A DNA stretch of 64,000 bases from an uncultured Winogradskyella sp. (GCF_947501905.1 NZ_CANMXL010000003.1:372001-436000), one strand, 5' to 3'; counted from the first letter of the stretch, positions 27,121 through 35,958 are shown. Notes: generated by a model from the letters alone, not told the origin. Numbers and translations are program-made.

Positions 27121-27597
27121 ATGTATCAACCTAGATTAGCCACTCAAGAGGATATGCCAAGAGTTTACGAGCTTATTAAAGAATTGGCCATCTTCGAAAA
27201 AGAACCCGATGCCGTTGAGGTAACCGTTGAACAACTCATAAAAGACGGTTATGGAAAACAACAAAAATTTGTCTGCTTTGTCGTTGAAGTTGATGATAAA
27301 GTCGAAGGCATTGCAATGATATATCCACGATATTCGTCATGGAAAGGCGAGGTTATACACCTTGAAGATTTAATTGTCAGTCAGGCTTTACGTGGAAAAG
27401 GCTTAGGAACTATTTTGCTTGATGAAGTTGTTAAATACGGAAAACAAAAAGGTGTAAAACGTATCTCTTGGGAAGTATTGGATTGGAATGAGTCGGCTAT
27501 TACATTTTATGAGAAAAAAGGCGCAAATGTGATGAGAGATTGGGATGTGGTGCAGATGGACGAAGCTGCGATTGATAATTATATCAGTAAATTATAA
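27121..27597 (+). CDS. GNAT N-acetyltransferase (diamine/polyamine type)
   Basis: 158 residues from ATG 27121; the upstream extension begins with TTG and lacks family similarity. It has the N-terminal pattern IRELAxFEK seen in spermidine/spermine acetyltransferase relatives (IKELAIFEKEPDAVEV) and the acetyl-CoA loop VSQALRGKGLGTILLDEV (motif A, about 89-106). The C-terminal part is WEVLDWNESAITFYEKKGA. The product acetylates an amine; polyamines are the best guess. Its stop directly abuts the ATG of the aspartokinase gene, which indicates cotranscription. Confidence 0.85.
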   Translation: MYQPRLATQEDMPRVYELIKELAIFEKEPDAVEVTVEQLIKDGYGKQQKFVCFVVEVDDKVEGIAMIYPRYSSWKGEVIHLEDLIVSQALRGKGLGTILLDEVVKYGKQKGVKRISWEVLDWNESAITFYEKKGANVMRDWDVVQMDEAAIDNYISKL

Positions 27598-28848
27598 ATG
27601 AAAATTTTCAAATTTGGTGGCGCATCAGTAAAAGATGCTGAAGGTGTAAAAAATGTAGCTACTGTATTAAAAACAGTTGGTTATGAGAATACACTTATCA
27701 TAGTTTCTGCTATGGGGAAAACAACTAATGCTATGGAGTTAGTTGTTAAAAACTATTTTGAAAATAAACCCGAATTGCAAAGTGCTTTACAAGACGTAAA
27801 AAAGTTTCATAACCAGATTCTCCTCGACCTTTTTGATAACGAAAGACACCCAGTTTTTGATAAAATAAAGTCACTGTTTTCTGAATTAGATAGCTTCTTT
27901 AAAATCAATAAATCTCCAGATTACAACTTTGTTTATGACCAAACTATTGGTTTTGGAGAGCTAATATCAACAACGATAATTAGCTATTATCTCAATGAAA
28001 TAGGATTGAAAAATAATTGGCTAGATGTACGGTCATTTATTAAAACGGATAGTTATTATCGAAGAGCTAATATAGATTGGAATACTACCCAAGATCAAAT
28101 ATCTAAAAGGTTTGATAGAAGTATACTGAATATAACGCAAGGATTTTTAGCAAGTGATGCTAATAATTTTACGACAACTTTGGGGCGCGAAGGAAGTGAT
28201 TATACTGCTGCAATTTTTGCCTATTGTCTTAATGCTACAAATGTTACTATTTGGAAAGATGTACCTGGTGTTTTAAATGCAGACCCACGTTATTTTGAAA
28301 ATGCTCAGTTACTCAATCAAATATCCTACAGAGAAGCTATTGAGTTGGCTTTTTATGGAGCTTCAGTGATTCATCCAAAAACGCTTCAACCATTACAACG
28401 TAAGGAAATTCCGTTATATGTAAAATCGTTTTTAAACCCAGAAGCGTCAGGAACTAGTGTGAGTAAAGGCAAAACACTAGAGCCAGAAATCCCCTGTTTT
28501 ATAGTTAAGAAAAATCAAGTTTTAATTTCGTTATCATCATTAGATTTTTCATACATCGTCGAGGAAAATATCAGTGAGATTTTCAGCTTGTTACATTTGT
28601 ATAAAATGAAGGTAGATGTCATTCAGAATTCTGCAATTAGTTTTTCAGTATGTTTAGAAAACACGTATGATAATCTCGAAAAATTATTACAGCATTTAAA
28701 GGCAAAATTCAATGTAACATGTCATAAAAATGTGAGTCTATATACTATTAGACATTTTACAGAGGATGCTATTTCATCACTTGAAAAAGATAAAACCGTG
28801 TTGCTGAAACAATTAACTCAAGAAACCGTTCAAATAGTAACTACCTAA
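27598..28848 (+). CDS. Aspartate kinase
   Basis: 416 residues, monofunctional. The amino-acid kinase domain (about 1-280) has KFGGASV at 5-11, TTLGREGSDYTAA near 195, and WKDVPGVLNADPR near 220. The C-terminal part (about 300-416) looks like degenerate ACT domains. Aspartate kinase starts the pathway to lysine, threonine and methionine by phosphorylating Asp. The gene is not fused to homoserine dehydrogenase. It follows the GNAT gene with no gap. Confidence 0.88.
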   Translation: MKIFKFGGASVKDAEGVKNVATVLKTVGYENTLIIVSAMGKTTNAMELVVKNYFENKPELQSALQDVKKFHNQILLDLFDNERHPVFDKIKSLFSELDSFFKINKSPDYNFVYDQTIGFGELISTTIISYYLNEIGLKNNWLDVRSFIKTDSYYRRANIDWNTTQDQISKRFDRSILNITQGFLASDANNFTTTLGREGSDYTAAIFAYCLNATNVTIWKDVPGVLNADPRYFENAQLLNQISYREAIELAFYGASVIHPKTLQPLQRKEIPLYVKSFLNPEASGTSVSKGKTLEPEIPCFIVKKNQVLISLSSLDFSYIVEENISEIFSLLHLYKMKVDVIQNSAISFSVCLENTYDNLEKLLQHLKAKFNVTCHKNVSLYTIRHFTEDAISSLEKDKTVLLKQLTQETVQIVTT

Positions 28849-28869
28849 ACATTTATTACATTTGTTTAT

Positions 28870-30699
28870 ATGAGTAAATCATCAAATACAGGACTTGTGT
28901 CCGCCAAAGAAGTTGCAAAAGCTATTAATGCAGACAAGTATGGCCTCTTAGGAACTTTTGCGGGTTGGATTTTGATGAAAGTCTTAAAAATATCTTCATT
29001 AAATCGTATTTATAATCGTAACAAGCATTTAACGGATCTTGAATTTTTAGATGGCCTTTTGGATGATTTTCAGATTAAGTTCGAAATCCCTGAGGAAGAC
29101 CTTAAACGCTTACCGAAAGAAGGGCCATACATCACAGTTTCTAATCACCCACTTGGAGGGATTGATGGTATTTTGTTGTTGAAATTAATGATAGAACAAC
29201 GAAGCGATTTTAAAATCATCGCTAATTTTTTGTTACATAGGATAGAACCATTAAAACCTTACATCATGCCTGTCAATCCTTTTGAAGACCGAAAGGATGC
29301 AGCGAGTAGTATTACAGGTTTTAAAAATGCAATAATGCATTTAAGAAATGGTCATCCGTTAGGTGTTTTCCCTGCAGGAGAAGTATCAACATATAAAGAC
29401 GGTAAGCTTGTTGTAGATAAACCTTGGGAAGATGCGGCAATGAAACTTATACAAAAAGCAGAAGTACCAGTTGTCCCTATTTATTTTCATGCTAAAAACA
29501 GTAGATTATTTTATAGACTCTCTAAAATCAGTGATACGCTTCGTACAGCAAAATTACCCTCGGAATTGCTAACTCAAAAACGTCGTGTAATTAAAGTGAG
29601 GATTGGGAGACAAATCTCTGTAAAAGCTCAAAAAGAGCATAGCACTTTAAAAGACTTTTCTGATTTTATACGTCAAAAAACATACATGTTATCTCGTGCT
29701 TTTGAAGACAAGCCTAAGATTTTAGATAATATTCAGTCGCAATTAAAAGTCCCAAAACAAGCTAAACGTATAGTAACACCAGTAGATTCTGAGGTTATGA
29801 TTAATGAAGTTGAGCTTCTAAAAGAAAAAGATTGCAGATTATTAACTAGTAAAAATTATGAAGTCTATTTAGCTTCAGCAGTTGATATTCCAAATATTTT
29901 AAGAGAACTAGGAAGACTAAGGGAGATTACCTTTAGGGAAGTCGGAGAAGGGACTAATGAATCTATAGATTTAGATAATTTTGACACCTATTATCACCAT
30001 ATGTTTCTTTGGGATAATAATGCTAAAAAAGTTGCTGGGGCATATAGAATGGGTTTAGGCTCGAAGATTTTTGAAGCGCATGGTATTGATGGATTTTATC
30101 TCCAGGACCTGTTTCGTTTTGAGCCTGAGTTGTATAAAATGATGAGTCAGGCATTAGAATTAGGAAGGGCATTTATCATTAAAGAGTATCAGCAAAAACC
30201 AATGCCTTTGTTTTTACTTTGGAAAGGTATTGTACATACCACATTACGCTATCCTGAACACAAATATTTAATTGGAGGTGTAAGTATAAGTAATCAGTTT
30301 TCTAACTTTTCTAAGAGTCTGATGATTGAGTTTATGAAATCGCATTATTATGATCCTTATGTAGCTCAATATGTTCATCCTAAAAAAGAATTTAAAGTAA
30401 AACTTAAAGACGCAGACAAAGATTTTGTTTTTGATGCTACAGAAGCCGATTTAAATAAATTTGATAAGATCATTGATGAGGTTGAACCAGGCGCATTAAG
30501 ACTACCTGTATTGCTAAAAAAATACATCAAACAAAATTGCAAACTTATAGGCTTTAACGTAGATCCTTTGTTTAATAATGCTGTTGACGGGTTGATGTAT
30601 ATTAAGATTGCAGACCTGCCAGAAAGTACTGTGAGACCAGTGATGGAAGAATTCCAAGCAGAGCTAGAACGTAAATTTATGGATAACAATGACAAGTAG
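28870..30699 (+). CDS. olsF: OlsF-type two-domain acyltransferase (ornithine lipid synthesis)
   Basis: 609 residues with two acyltransferase domains. The N-terminal PlsC-like half (about 1-290) has NHPLGGIDG (an HX5D version of the usual HX4D) and GVFPAGEVS. The C-terminal half (about 310-600) is GNAT-like of the hemolysin/OlsB type (LREITFREVGEGTNES, YRMGLGSKIFEAHGIDGFYLQDLF). Bifunctional OlsF proteins N-acylate ornithine with one domain and O-acylate the product with the other, and are known from flavobacteria. Ornithine lipids are phosphorus-free membrane lipids. The symbol is given by domain order, without a homology search. TACATTTG lies just before the ATG. Confidence 0.72.
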   Translation: MSKSSNTGLVSAKEVAKAINADKYGLLGTFAGWILMKVLKISSLNRIYNRNKHLTDLEFLDGLLDDFQIKFEIPEEDLKRLPKEGPYITVSNHPLGGIDGILLLKLMIEQRSDFKIIANFLLHRIEPLKPYIMPVNPFEDRKDAASSITGFKNAIMHLRNGHPLGVFPAGEVSTYKDGKLVVDKPWEDAAMKLIQKAEVPVVPIYFHAKNSRLFYRLSKISDTLRTAKLPSELLTQKRRVIKVRIGRQISVKAQKEHSTLKDFSDFIRQKTYMLSRAFEDKPKILDNIQSQLKVPKQAKRIVTPVDSEVMINEVELLKEKDCRLLTSKNYEVYLASAVDIPNILRELGRLREITFREVGEGTNESIDLDNFDTYYHHMFLWDNNAKKVAGAYRMGLGSKIFEAHGIDGFYLQDLFRFEPELYKMMSQALELGRAFIIKEYQQKPMPLFLLWKGIVHTTLRYPEHKYLIGGVSISNQFSNFSKSLMIEFMKSHYYDPYVAQYVHPKKEFKVKLKDADKDFVFDATEADLNKFDKIIDEVEPGALRLPVLLKKYIKQNCKLIGFNVDPLFNNAVDGLMYIKIADLPESTVRPVMEEFQAELERKFMDNNDK

Positions 30700-32092
30700 A
30701 ATTACGTTTGTTTTACTTCTTTTTTCTTGCCTTGTTACTCATGCTCAAACTTTAAAGGGTAAAGTTATTGATGTCACTACCAAAGAACCTCTAGAAATGG
30801 TTTCGGTGTATTTTAATAATACGACCATTGGAACTACTACGAATGCCAAAGGCGATTTTTCTATAGATTATAATGATGCGGTACAATCACCACTAATCAT
30901 TTCTTACCTTGGGTATGAGAAAGTCGTTATTTCGGATTATAGAAACCTCTCATTGTTAAATGTCGAATTAAAGGAAGCTTCTAATCAACTAGATGAAGTT
31001 GTAATTAAAGCAGATGATGGTTTAACACGAAAGCAAAAATTAAAAATTTTCAGAGACCAATTTTTGGGCACTTCTAAGTATGGAAAAACCTGTAAAATTA
31101 TTAATGAAGACGACTTAATTTTACGATATGATAAAAGAGGGAAACAACTTACTGTAAGCGCAAAAGCGCCTCTTGAGATTGAAAATAGAGCTTTAAAGTA
31201 TCATATTACATACGAACTTGTGGACTTCGAAGTTGTGTTTAATTACATAGATCTTTTTAGAAATGATTTTAATGTTTACTCTACATTTTATTCAGGGTCA
31301 TCATTATATAAAGATGAAAATATCAAGAATAAAGAGTCTATTCTTAAACAAAGAGAAAAAGTATATAGAGGTTCTATACAACATTTTATGCGTTCAATTT
31401 TTCGAGGTGATTTAAAGAAAGAAAAATATAAAATCTTTAAGCGAGGTTTTGGAGTTAAAACTCCCGAACATATTGTTGTAAAAGACTTAGATAGTACAAA
31501 TTTTAAAGAAGTAAAATTATCTGGAAAATTAACGGTTACTCATAGAGGAAAATCACAATCGGATTTAATACCAAAAACAGATAAATTTTACGTTGATGAA
31601 TTTGGAAATTTTGTTCCAGTACAAGCTCTGTTTTTTAATGGCGCTATGGGTAATCAACGCATAGGTGATACTTTGCCTTTGGATTATGGTTTAGATAATA
31701 ATTCTCAAAATTCAGAAAATAGCTCCCAAATTATAAACGAAGGATTTGTAGAAGGTAGTTGGCAAGTTGTTAATATAGACAAATCTCCAAAAGAGCCCCC
31801 TTTTAGTTTAATGGTGGATAGTTTTAAAGAGGCTAAGTTTACTTTTAATTCAGATAGAACATGTAAGTTGGAAACTACTGTAGATAAAGGTTATTTTTCA
31901 TTGATGACTTCTGTTATAAATCAATCTACTTGGGATATTCGCGAACTCGATAATAATTCATTTATCAGTATTGCAAATAATCAAAAATCCCAAATGGAGT
32001 TACTTGTTACTGTAGAAGGAGAAGATGTTTTTTTTACTATAGGAAAAGAAGGGGAACCATCTTATTTTGTACTAAGAGTTGTTAAGGAATAA
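30689..32092 (+). CDS. Secreted CarboxypepD_reg-like and lipocalin-like protein
   Basis: 467 residues with a signal peptide (about 1-19, ending THAQ). A CarboxypepD_reg-like beta-sandwich follows (about 20-110, LKGKVIDVTTKEPLEMVSVYF, ending with the DEVVIKA box common in Bacteroidetes outer-membrane proteins). Then come a middle domain of unknown function (about 115-340) and a C-terminal lipocalin-like domain (about 345-467, EGSWQVVNI, FTFNSDRTCKLE). No TonB-barrel is attached. The gene overlaps the end of the OlsF-type gene by 11 bases, suggesting coupling. Confidence 0.78.
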   Translation: MTSRITFVLLLFSCLVTHAQTLKGKVIDVTTKEPLEMVSVYFNNTTIGTTTNAKGDFSIDYNDAVQSPLIISYLGYEKVVISDYRNLSLLNVELKEASNQLDEVVIKADDGLTRKQKLKIFRDQFLGTSKYGKTCKIINEDDLILRYDKRGKQLTVSAKAPLEIENRALKYHITYELVDFEVVFNYIDLFRNDFNVYSTFYSGSSLYKDENIKNKESILKQREKVYRGSIQHFMRSIFRGDLKKEKYKIFKRGFGVKTPEHIVVKDLDSTNFKEVKLSGKLTVTHRGKSQSDLIPKTDKFYVDEFGNFVPVQALFFNGAMGNQRIGDTLPLDYGLDNNSQNSENSSQIINEGFVEGSWQVVNIDKSPKEPPFSLMVDSFKEAKFTFNSDRTCKLETTVDKGYFSLMTSVINQSTWDIRELDNNSFISIANNQKSQMELLVTVEGEDVFFTIGKEGEPSYFVLRVVKE

Positions 32093-32138
32093 ATTATCAG
32101 TTTATTGTATCTCGCCTTTAGACTAATAGATGATAATA

Positions 32139-32170
32139 AAAAAGCCCAGAGCAAAATCTCTGAGCTTTTA
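32139..32170. terminator. Bidirectional terminator
   Basis: The arms AAAAGC-C-CAGAG and CTCTG-A-GCTTTT (one internal mismatch) enclose a six-base loop. It lies in the gap between two convergent genes, with A-rich and T-rich flanks. Confidence 0.8.
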
Positions 32171-32191
32171 CAATTGTTATATTTTTAAATT

Positions 32192-32701
32192 TTATAAACC
32201 CTTAAACCATTCTTGGAATTGATTTCCTAATAAAAAGGTAGGTTTCTTTTCGCCACTTAAAGAGCTGATTAAACTCATAACCCAAGCTATAAAAATAGCA
32301 ATTCCTAATACCCAGCCTAAAAACGGAATCCAAACAAAAAAGCTTAATAAAAACAACCCTAAATTCTGTCTTATGTAAAAAGAACCTAATTCTGTTTTGT
32401 TGCTATTATTCATAATCACAGCAATTATCCAACCAATCCAATAAACGTGAGAAATAATACCAATATTTTTTCCGTCACTTAATATTTCTTTGGCCTCATC
32501 AGCAAATTCAGAGGCTTTTTCCTTTGCTTCACTAGCAAACTCAGAAGCTTTTTCTTTGGCTTCTTTACCTAGTTCTTTTGCATCATCAGCTAGTTCATTA
32601 GCTTTTTGACTTATTTTTTCTCCAGCTCTTTTTGCACTTTCTTTAGCGTCACCTATCATATCATCAAGGTCGTCACTTAAATTTTTATTATCGTCTGACA
32701 T
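32192..32701 (-). CDS. DUF4870-like membrane protein with an amphipathic Lys/Ala/Glu repeat head
   Basis: 169 residues. Residues about 10-75 form an amphipathic helix built of repeated Ala/Lys/Glu units (AKEKASEFASEAKEKASEFADEAKE), similar in look to LEA or apolipoprotein-type helices. Residues about 80-160 contain three to four hydrophobic segments of the Tic20/DUF4870 kind (GSFYIRQNLGLFLLSFFVW). The head would lie in the cytoplasm or along the membrane. It begins a minus-strand block of small genes and ends next to a strong terminator. Confidence 0.75.
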   Translation of the reverse strand: MSDDNKNLSDDLDDMIGDAKESAKRAGEKISQKANELADDAKELGKEAKEKASEFASEAKEKASEFADEAKEILSDGKNIGIISHVYWIGWIIAVIMNNSNKTELGSFYIRQNLGLFLLSFFVWIPFLGWVLGIAIFIAWVMSLISSLSGEKKPTFLLGNQFQEWFKGL

Positions 32702-32762
32702 AGCATTTGGTTTTTAAGTTAATAATAGTTAGCTCTTAAAATTACTAAAAAAACCAATGAGA

Positions 32763-33149
32763 TTATTTAAAGGCAGCATCAATAGGCTCCCATAACTCTA
32801 TCTTATTGTTTTCATTGTCAAGTATCCAAGCAAACTTTCCGTATTCATATGTCTGCATATCACCAACAATTGTTACACCTTCTTCTCTTAAAGTTTTTAT
32901 AAGAGTCTCTAAATCCTCGACTCTGTAATTAAACATAAAGTCTTTTTTGGACGGCTCAAAATAAGTGGTGTCATCCTTAAAAGGACTCCATTGCGTAGAG
33001 GCATCATTATCGTTTTTGTCTTTCCACCAAAAGGTGCAACCGTAATCATCAGTATTAAAATCGAGGTGTTTTTTATACCAATCTTTTGAGGCTTTTGGGT
33101 CTTTAGATTTAAAGAATAGACCGCCTATTCCTGTGACACGTTTTTTCAT
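32763..33149 (-). CDS. VOC-family (glyoxalase-like) protein
   Basis: 128 residues with the beta-alpha-beta-beta-beta pattern of the vicinal oxygen chelate superfamily: GIGGLFFKSKDPKASKDWYKKHLDF at the start and WILDNENNKIELWEP at the end, where the Glu fits a metal ligand. Reactions in this superfamily range from glyoxalase to dioxygenase and antibiotic resistance, so a specific reaction cannot be given. It is three bases from the DUF1801-like gene. Confidence 0.82.
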   Translation of the reverse strand: MKKRVTGIGGLFFKSKDPKASKDWYKKHLDFNTDDYGCTFWWKDKNDNDASTQWSPFKDDTTYFEPSKKDFMFNYRVEDLETLIKTLREEGVTIVGDMQTYEYGKFAWILDNENNKIELWEPIDAAFK

Positions 33150-33152
33150 TAT

Positions 33153-33611
33153 TTATTTCTTTTTTAAGGCAGTTTCATAAATAGTTATCCACTCTTCAAC
33201 AGTCATTTTTCCTAAGAGTTCTTTAATTAAATCATAAGGAATATCGTCAACCTTCTTAAAACGCACACAACTTTTACCCATGTCTAATTTGTATTTGGCA
33301 TGTTTTGGATATTCTGCAACAAACCAATCGTATAACTCTTTTTTTGCATACAAACCCATATGGTAAAAGGCAATAAAGTTCTTTTGCGAGGCTATATTAA
33401 TAAATGGTAAAGGCGGAAAAGGTTTACAATGATATCCTAGAGGATAAATGGATTTAGGTACAAAATAGGCCGGCATATTATAGCCCATTCCTGATTCTAA
33501 ATCTTTAGGCATATGTTCTTTTATAAGGTTGTGAAGTTTTGTCATTGGGGCTTTGCGCTCCTCAGGTAATTGACTTATATAGTCTTCTGGTGAATCTGCT
33601 TTGTATTGCAT
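33153..33611 (-). CDS. DUF1801-family protein
   Basis: 152 residues. N-terminus EDYISQLPEERKAPMTKLHNLIKEHMP and SGMGYNMPAYFVPK match the DUF1801 (YdhG-like) pattern. The C-terminus is CVRFKKVDDIPYDLIKELLGK. A small soluble protein of unknown role, often found near glyoxalase-like genes as here. Confidence 0.82.
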   Translation of the reverse strand: MQYKADSPEDYISQLPEERKAPMTKLHNLIKEHMPKDLESGMGYNMPAYFVPKSIYPLGYHCKPFPPLPFINIASQKNFIAFYHMGLYAKKELYDWFVAEYPKHAKYKLDMGKSCVRFKKVDDIPYDLIKELLGKMTVEEWITIYETALKKK

Positions 33612-33623
33612 AATATGATTGAT

Positions 33624-34133
33624 TTAGTTTTTACGTTGTAAAATTAATCCAGATATTAAAGATATAATAAACCCTAATATAAGAACAGAAGCTAACATCA
33701 TAAAAGCCATAAAGCCTGGGCTACCATAATCTTCCATTTGTTTGGTAAGCTTTGCACTCTCAACTTTAAATTCTTCAGGCGATAAAGCTGTCTCCATACC
33801 ATTTAATTTATACTCTAAATAATCCGAAGCAAAATCAGGATTAATTTGTGTTGTATATACATAATCCATAACAGCTACACCAATTGCAGAAAATAAAGCT
33901 ATAAGCATACCTATTGCAAGCGCTTTTCCTAAAGAGATTTTACCATGATTAACCTTATCACGATAATGTTTAATGCCAAAGAATACAAACAATAAAGAAA
34001 TTATCATTGATGTATATCCAATGAGTTCTCCATAGTCATAGTCAACGCCCATTCCTAAAAAGAAAGGCAATCCAAATAGAACAAATCCACTTATGAGCGC
34101 ATATAGCCCATATCTTATTACTGTTTTTTTCAT
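33624..34133 (-). CDS. DUF4199-family membrane protein
   Basis: 169 residues with four hydrophobic segments (about 7-28, 36-55, 68-92 and 138-162) and a periplasmic loop between the third and fourth. This is the DUF4199 arrangement seen in many Bacteroidetes. Function unknown. A TACTTTTG box lies 26 bases upstream, and a large dyad (34189-34226) lies just behind it, close to the LuxR-type regulator gene. Confidence 0.8.
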   Translation of the reverse strand: MKKTVIRYGLYALISGFVLFGLPFFLGMGVDYDYGELIGYTSMIISLLFVFFGIKHYRDKVNHGKISLGKALAIGMLIALFSAIGVAVMDYVYTTQINPDFASDYLEYKLNGMETALSPEEFKVESAKLTKQMEDYGSPGFMAFMMLASVLILGFIISLISGLILQRKN

Positions 34134-34158
34134 AATTATTAGGTTTTGATTAGTTAGC

Positions 34159-34166
34159 CAAAAGTA
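34159..34166 (-). promoter_or_regulatory. Promoter -7 box for the DUF4199 gene
   Basis: On the minus strand this reads TACTTTTG, 26 bases before the start. No TTTG occurs at the -33 position, where the large dyad sits instead. That pattern would suit an activated promoter. Confidence 0.5.
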
Positions 34167-34188
34167 GAAATAGGAAGATTTAGGAGTC

Positions 34189-34226
34189 TAATACTAAAGT
34201 ACTATTTTACTCGTACTTTAGTGTTA
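34189..34226. promoter_or_regulatory. 14-base-arm dyad between the LuxR-type gene and the DUF4199 gene
   Basis: The arms TAATACTAAAGTAC (34189-34202) and GTACTTTAGTGTTA (34213-34226) are complementary with one G-U pair, around a 10-base loop. It starts 12 bases after the LuxR gene stop (minus direction). No T run follows, so it is a poor terminator. Its place just upstream of a -7 box suggests an operator. Confidence 0.55.
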
Positions 34227-34237
34227 AAGCTAGTGAA

Positions 34238-34648
34238 TTATATAATATTTAGACTTTTTGAAACTTGAATAGCTTGGGTTCTGCGTTTTGCATCTAGTTT
34301 TACAAGAAGGTTAGAGACATGAGTTTTTATGGTACTTTCTGAAACAAAAAGCTTTTCTGCGATTTCTTGATTTGATAAACCAAGCGCAATCTCTTTTAAG
34401 ACTTCATATTCACGTTTACTCAATCCTAATTCTTCAATTTTTTTAAAGTCTATTTCTTGCTTAGGGACATGAGAAGGTTTTTGTGCTCTTTTATTAATGA
34501 ATAGGCCAATAACTAAAAAGATAACAGCGATAATAGCCATAATATATTCAACCTGAAAATCACCACTTATTACAGCATATTTACTAAGTTGAAATAGCAA
34601 GAGCAATGCTAAAATGAGCATTCCAAAAACAAGAATAGTTTTCTTCAT
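34238..34648 (-). CDS. Membrane-anchored LuxR-type transcription factor
   Basis: 136 residues. Two membrane helices (about 4-20 and 31-50) are followed by a short linker and a complete LuxR/GerE helix-turn-helix domain (about 70-132: LSKREYEVLKEIALGLSNQEIAEKLFVSESTIKTHVSNLL). No receiver or sensor domain is present. Small membrane-tethered LuxR proteins of this kind are seen in Bacteroidetes. The signal might be membrane state or release by proteolysis, both inferred. It lies 9 bases from the dehydrogenase gene on the same strand. Confidence 0.85.
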   Translation of the reverse strand: MKKTILVFGMLILALLLLFQLSKYAVISGDFQVEYIMAIIAVIFLVIGLFINKRAQKPSHVPKQEIDFKKIEELGLSKREYEVLKEIALGLSNQEIAEKLFVSESTIKTHVSNLLVKLDAKRRTQAIQVSKSLNII

Positions 34649-34657
34649 TTTATAAAA

Positions 34658-35602
34658 TTAGCAAAATTTTACTTTGATTTTGTCCACGATGGTTTGGGCT
34701 AATTTTTCTTTACTTTCAATAGTCCAACCGGCAACATGAGGTGAGAGTAATATGTTTTCAGAATTGATTAAATATTTAAATGCTTCTGGTATGTTCTCTG
34801 AAGTAAAAAGATTTTCAAAAGACGACTTTTCGTATTCTAAAACATCTAAACCTGCACCTAATACTTTACCAGACTTAAGCGCTTTAACCAAATCTGAAGT
34901 TACTACACTTTTTCCGCGAGCGGTATTAATTAACCAAAACGGGTTTTTAAAATTATTGATGAATTCTGAATTCACCATATTTAATGTTAAAGGTGTTTGT
35001 GGTGTGTGTAGACTTAAAACATCTGCTTTATTCTGCAATTCTTCAAGTGAGACCTGCTTGCAATTCCCATCACCTACATTAGTTTTAATGTCATAACATA
35101 AGACATCAACATCAAAACCGCGAAGCTTTTTTGCAAAGGCTTTGCCCATATTACCATACCCAATTAAACCCACCGTTTTGCCATCTAGCTCAATGCCTCG
35201 ATTGTCTTCTCTTAGCCATTTACCTTGTCTTACTTCTTTATCGGCTTTATTTAGTTTATTAAACAGAGACAATAACATTGCTAAACTATGTTCGCCAACG
35301 GCATTTCTGTTGCCTTCTGGTGCATTGAATAATGAAATGCCTTTTTCTTCAGCATAATCACAATCAATATTTTCTAACCCTGCACCAACACGACCAATAA
35401 ATTTTAGATTTTTAGCAGCATCTATAAAATGTTTATCAATAGTAAAGCGACTACGGATAATGACACCATCATAATCCGAAATTTTAGTTTCAATGTCAGC
35501 TTTTGAAGACGTATAATCTTCATGGTTTGTAAAGCGTAAATCGTTGAGTTGATTTATGAGAATGCTGTGGTTATTGTCTATGTGGAGTATTTTCAAATCC
35601 AA
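34658..35602 (-). CDS. D-2-hydroxyacid dehydrogenase
   Basis: 314 residues. The NAD-binding motif GLIGYGNMGKAFAKKL (about 145-160) and the catalytic residues of the D-hydroxyacid family are present: Arg in NTARGKSV, Glu in DVLEYEKS and His in SPHVAGWT. It could be a phosphoglycerate dehydrogenase-like or glyoxylate reductase-like enzyme. It lacks an ACT domain, so a SerA assignment is not safe. The start overlaps the end of the cupin gene by ten bases. Confidence 0.88.
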   Translation of the reverse strand: MDLKILHIDNNHSILINQLNDLRFTNHEDYTSSKADIETKISDYDGVIIRSRFTIDKHFIDAAKNLKFIGRVGAGLENIDCDYAEEKGISLFNAPEGNRNAVGEHSLAMLLSLFNKLNKADKEVRQGKWLREDNRGIELDGKTVGLIGYGNMGKAFAKKLRGFDVDVLCYDIKTNVGDGNCKQVSLEELQNKADVLSLHTPQTPLTLNMVNSEFINNFKNPFWLINTARGKSVVTSDLVKALKSGKVLGAGLDVLEYEKSSFENLFTSENIPEAFKYLINSENILLSPHVAGWTIESKEKLAQTIVDKIKVKFC

Positions 35603-35958
35603 GGATATTCAGTTTGTGTCATTTCGTCTTGCACTTTTCCAGTATGCGCTGTCTCTAACTTTTCAAATAAAAGTAGATGAACTTCTTCGCCATTTTTAGT
35701 CGAAGGATTATGCTCAACACCTTTTGGCACAACAATCATTTCACCTTCTTTAACGATTTCTGTGCGGTCACGAAACTGCATATATAACGTGCCTTTAATC
35801 ACTTGAAATAATTCATCTTCGTCATCATGGCTATGCCAAACAAATTCGCCTTGAATTTTAGCCAGAATCACTTGCATGTTATCTACAGTTGCAATGCGAT
35901 GCGGATGCCATTGTTTTGAAAAAAGTGCGTGTTTGTCTTTAATGTTTATTGCTTTCAT
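35593..35958 (-). CDS. Cupin-domain protein
   Basis: 121 residues. A single cupin barrel shows the two motifs WHSHDDEDELFQVIKG (metal-type His-His-Glu) and PKGVEHNP. Small cupins of this type can be isomerases, dioxygenases or sensors; the substrate is unknown. It lies between mgtE and the dehydrogenase and overlaps the latter by ten bases, so it may act on a related metabolite. Confidence 0.85.
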   Translation of the reverse strand: MKAINIKDKHALFSKQWHPHRIATVDNMQVILAKIQGEFVWHSHDDEDELFQVIKGTLYMQFRDRTEIVKEGEMIVVPKGVEHNPSTKNGEEVHLLLFEKLETAHTGKVQDEMTQTEYPWI

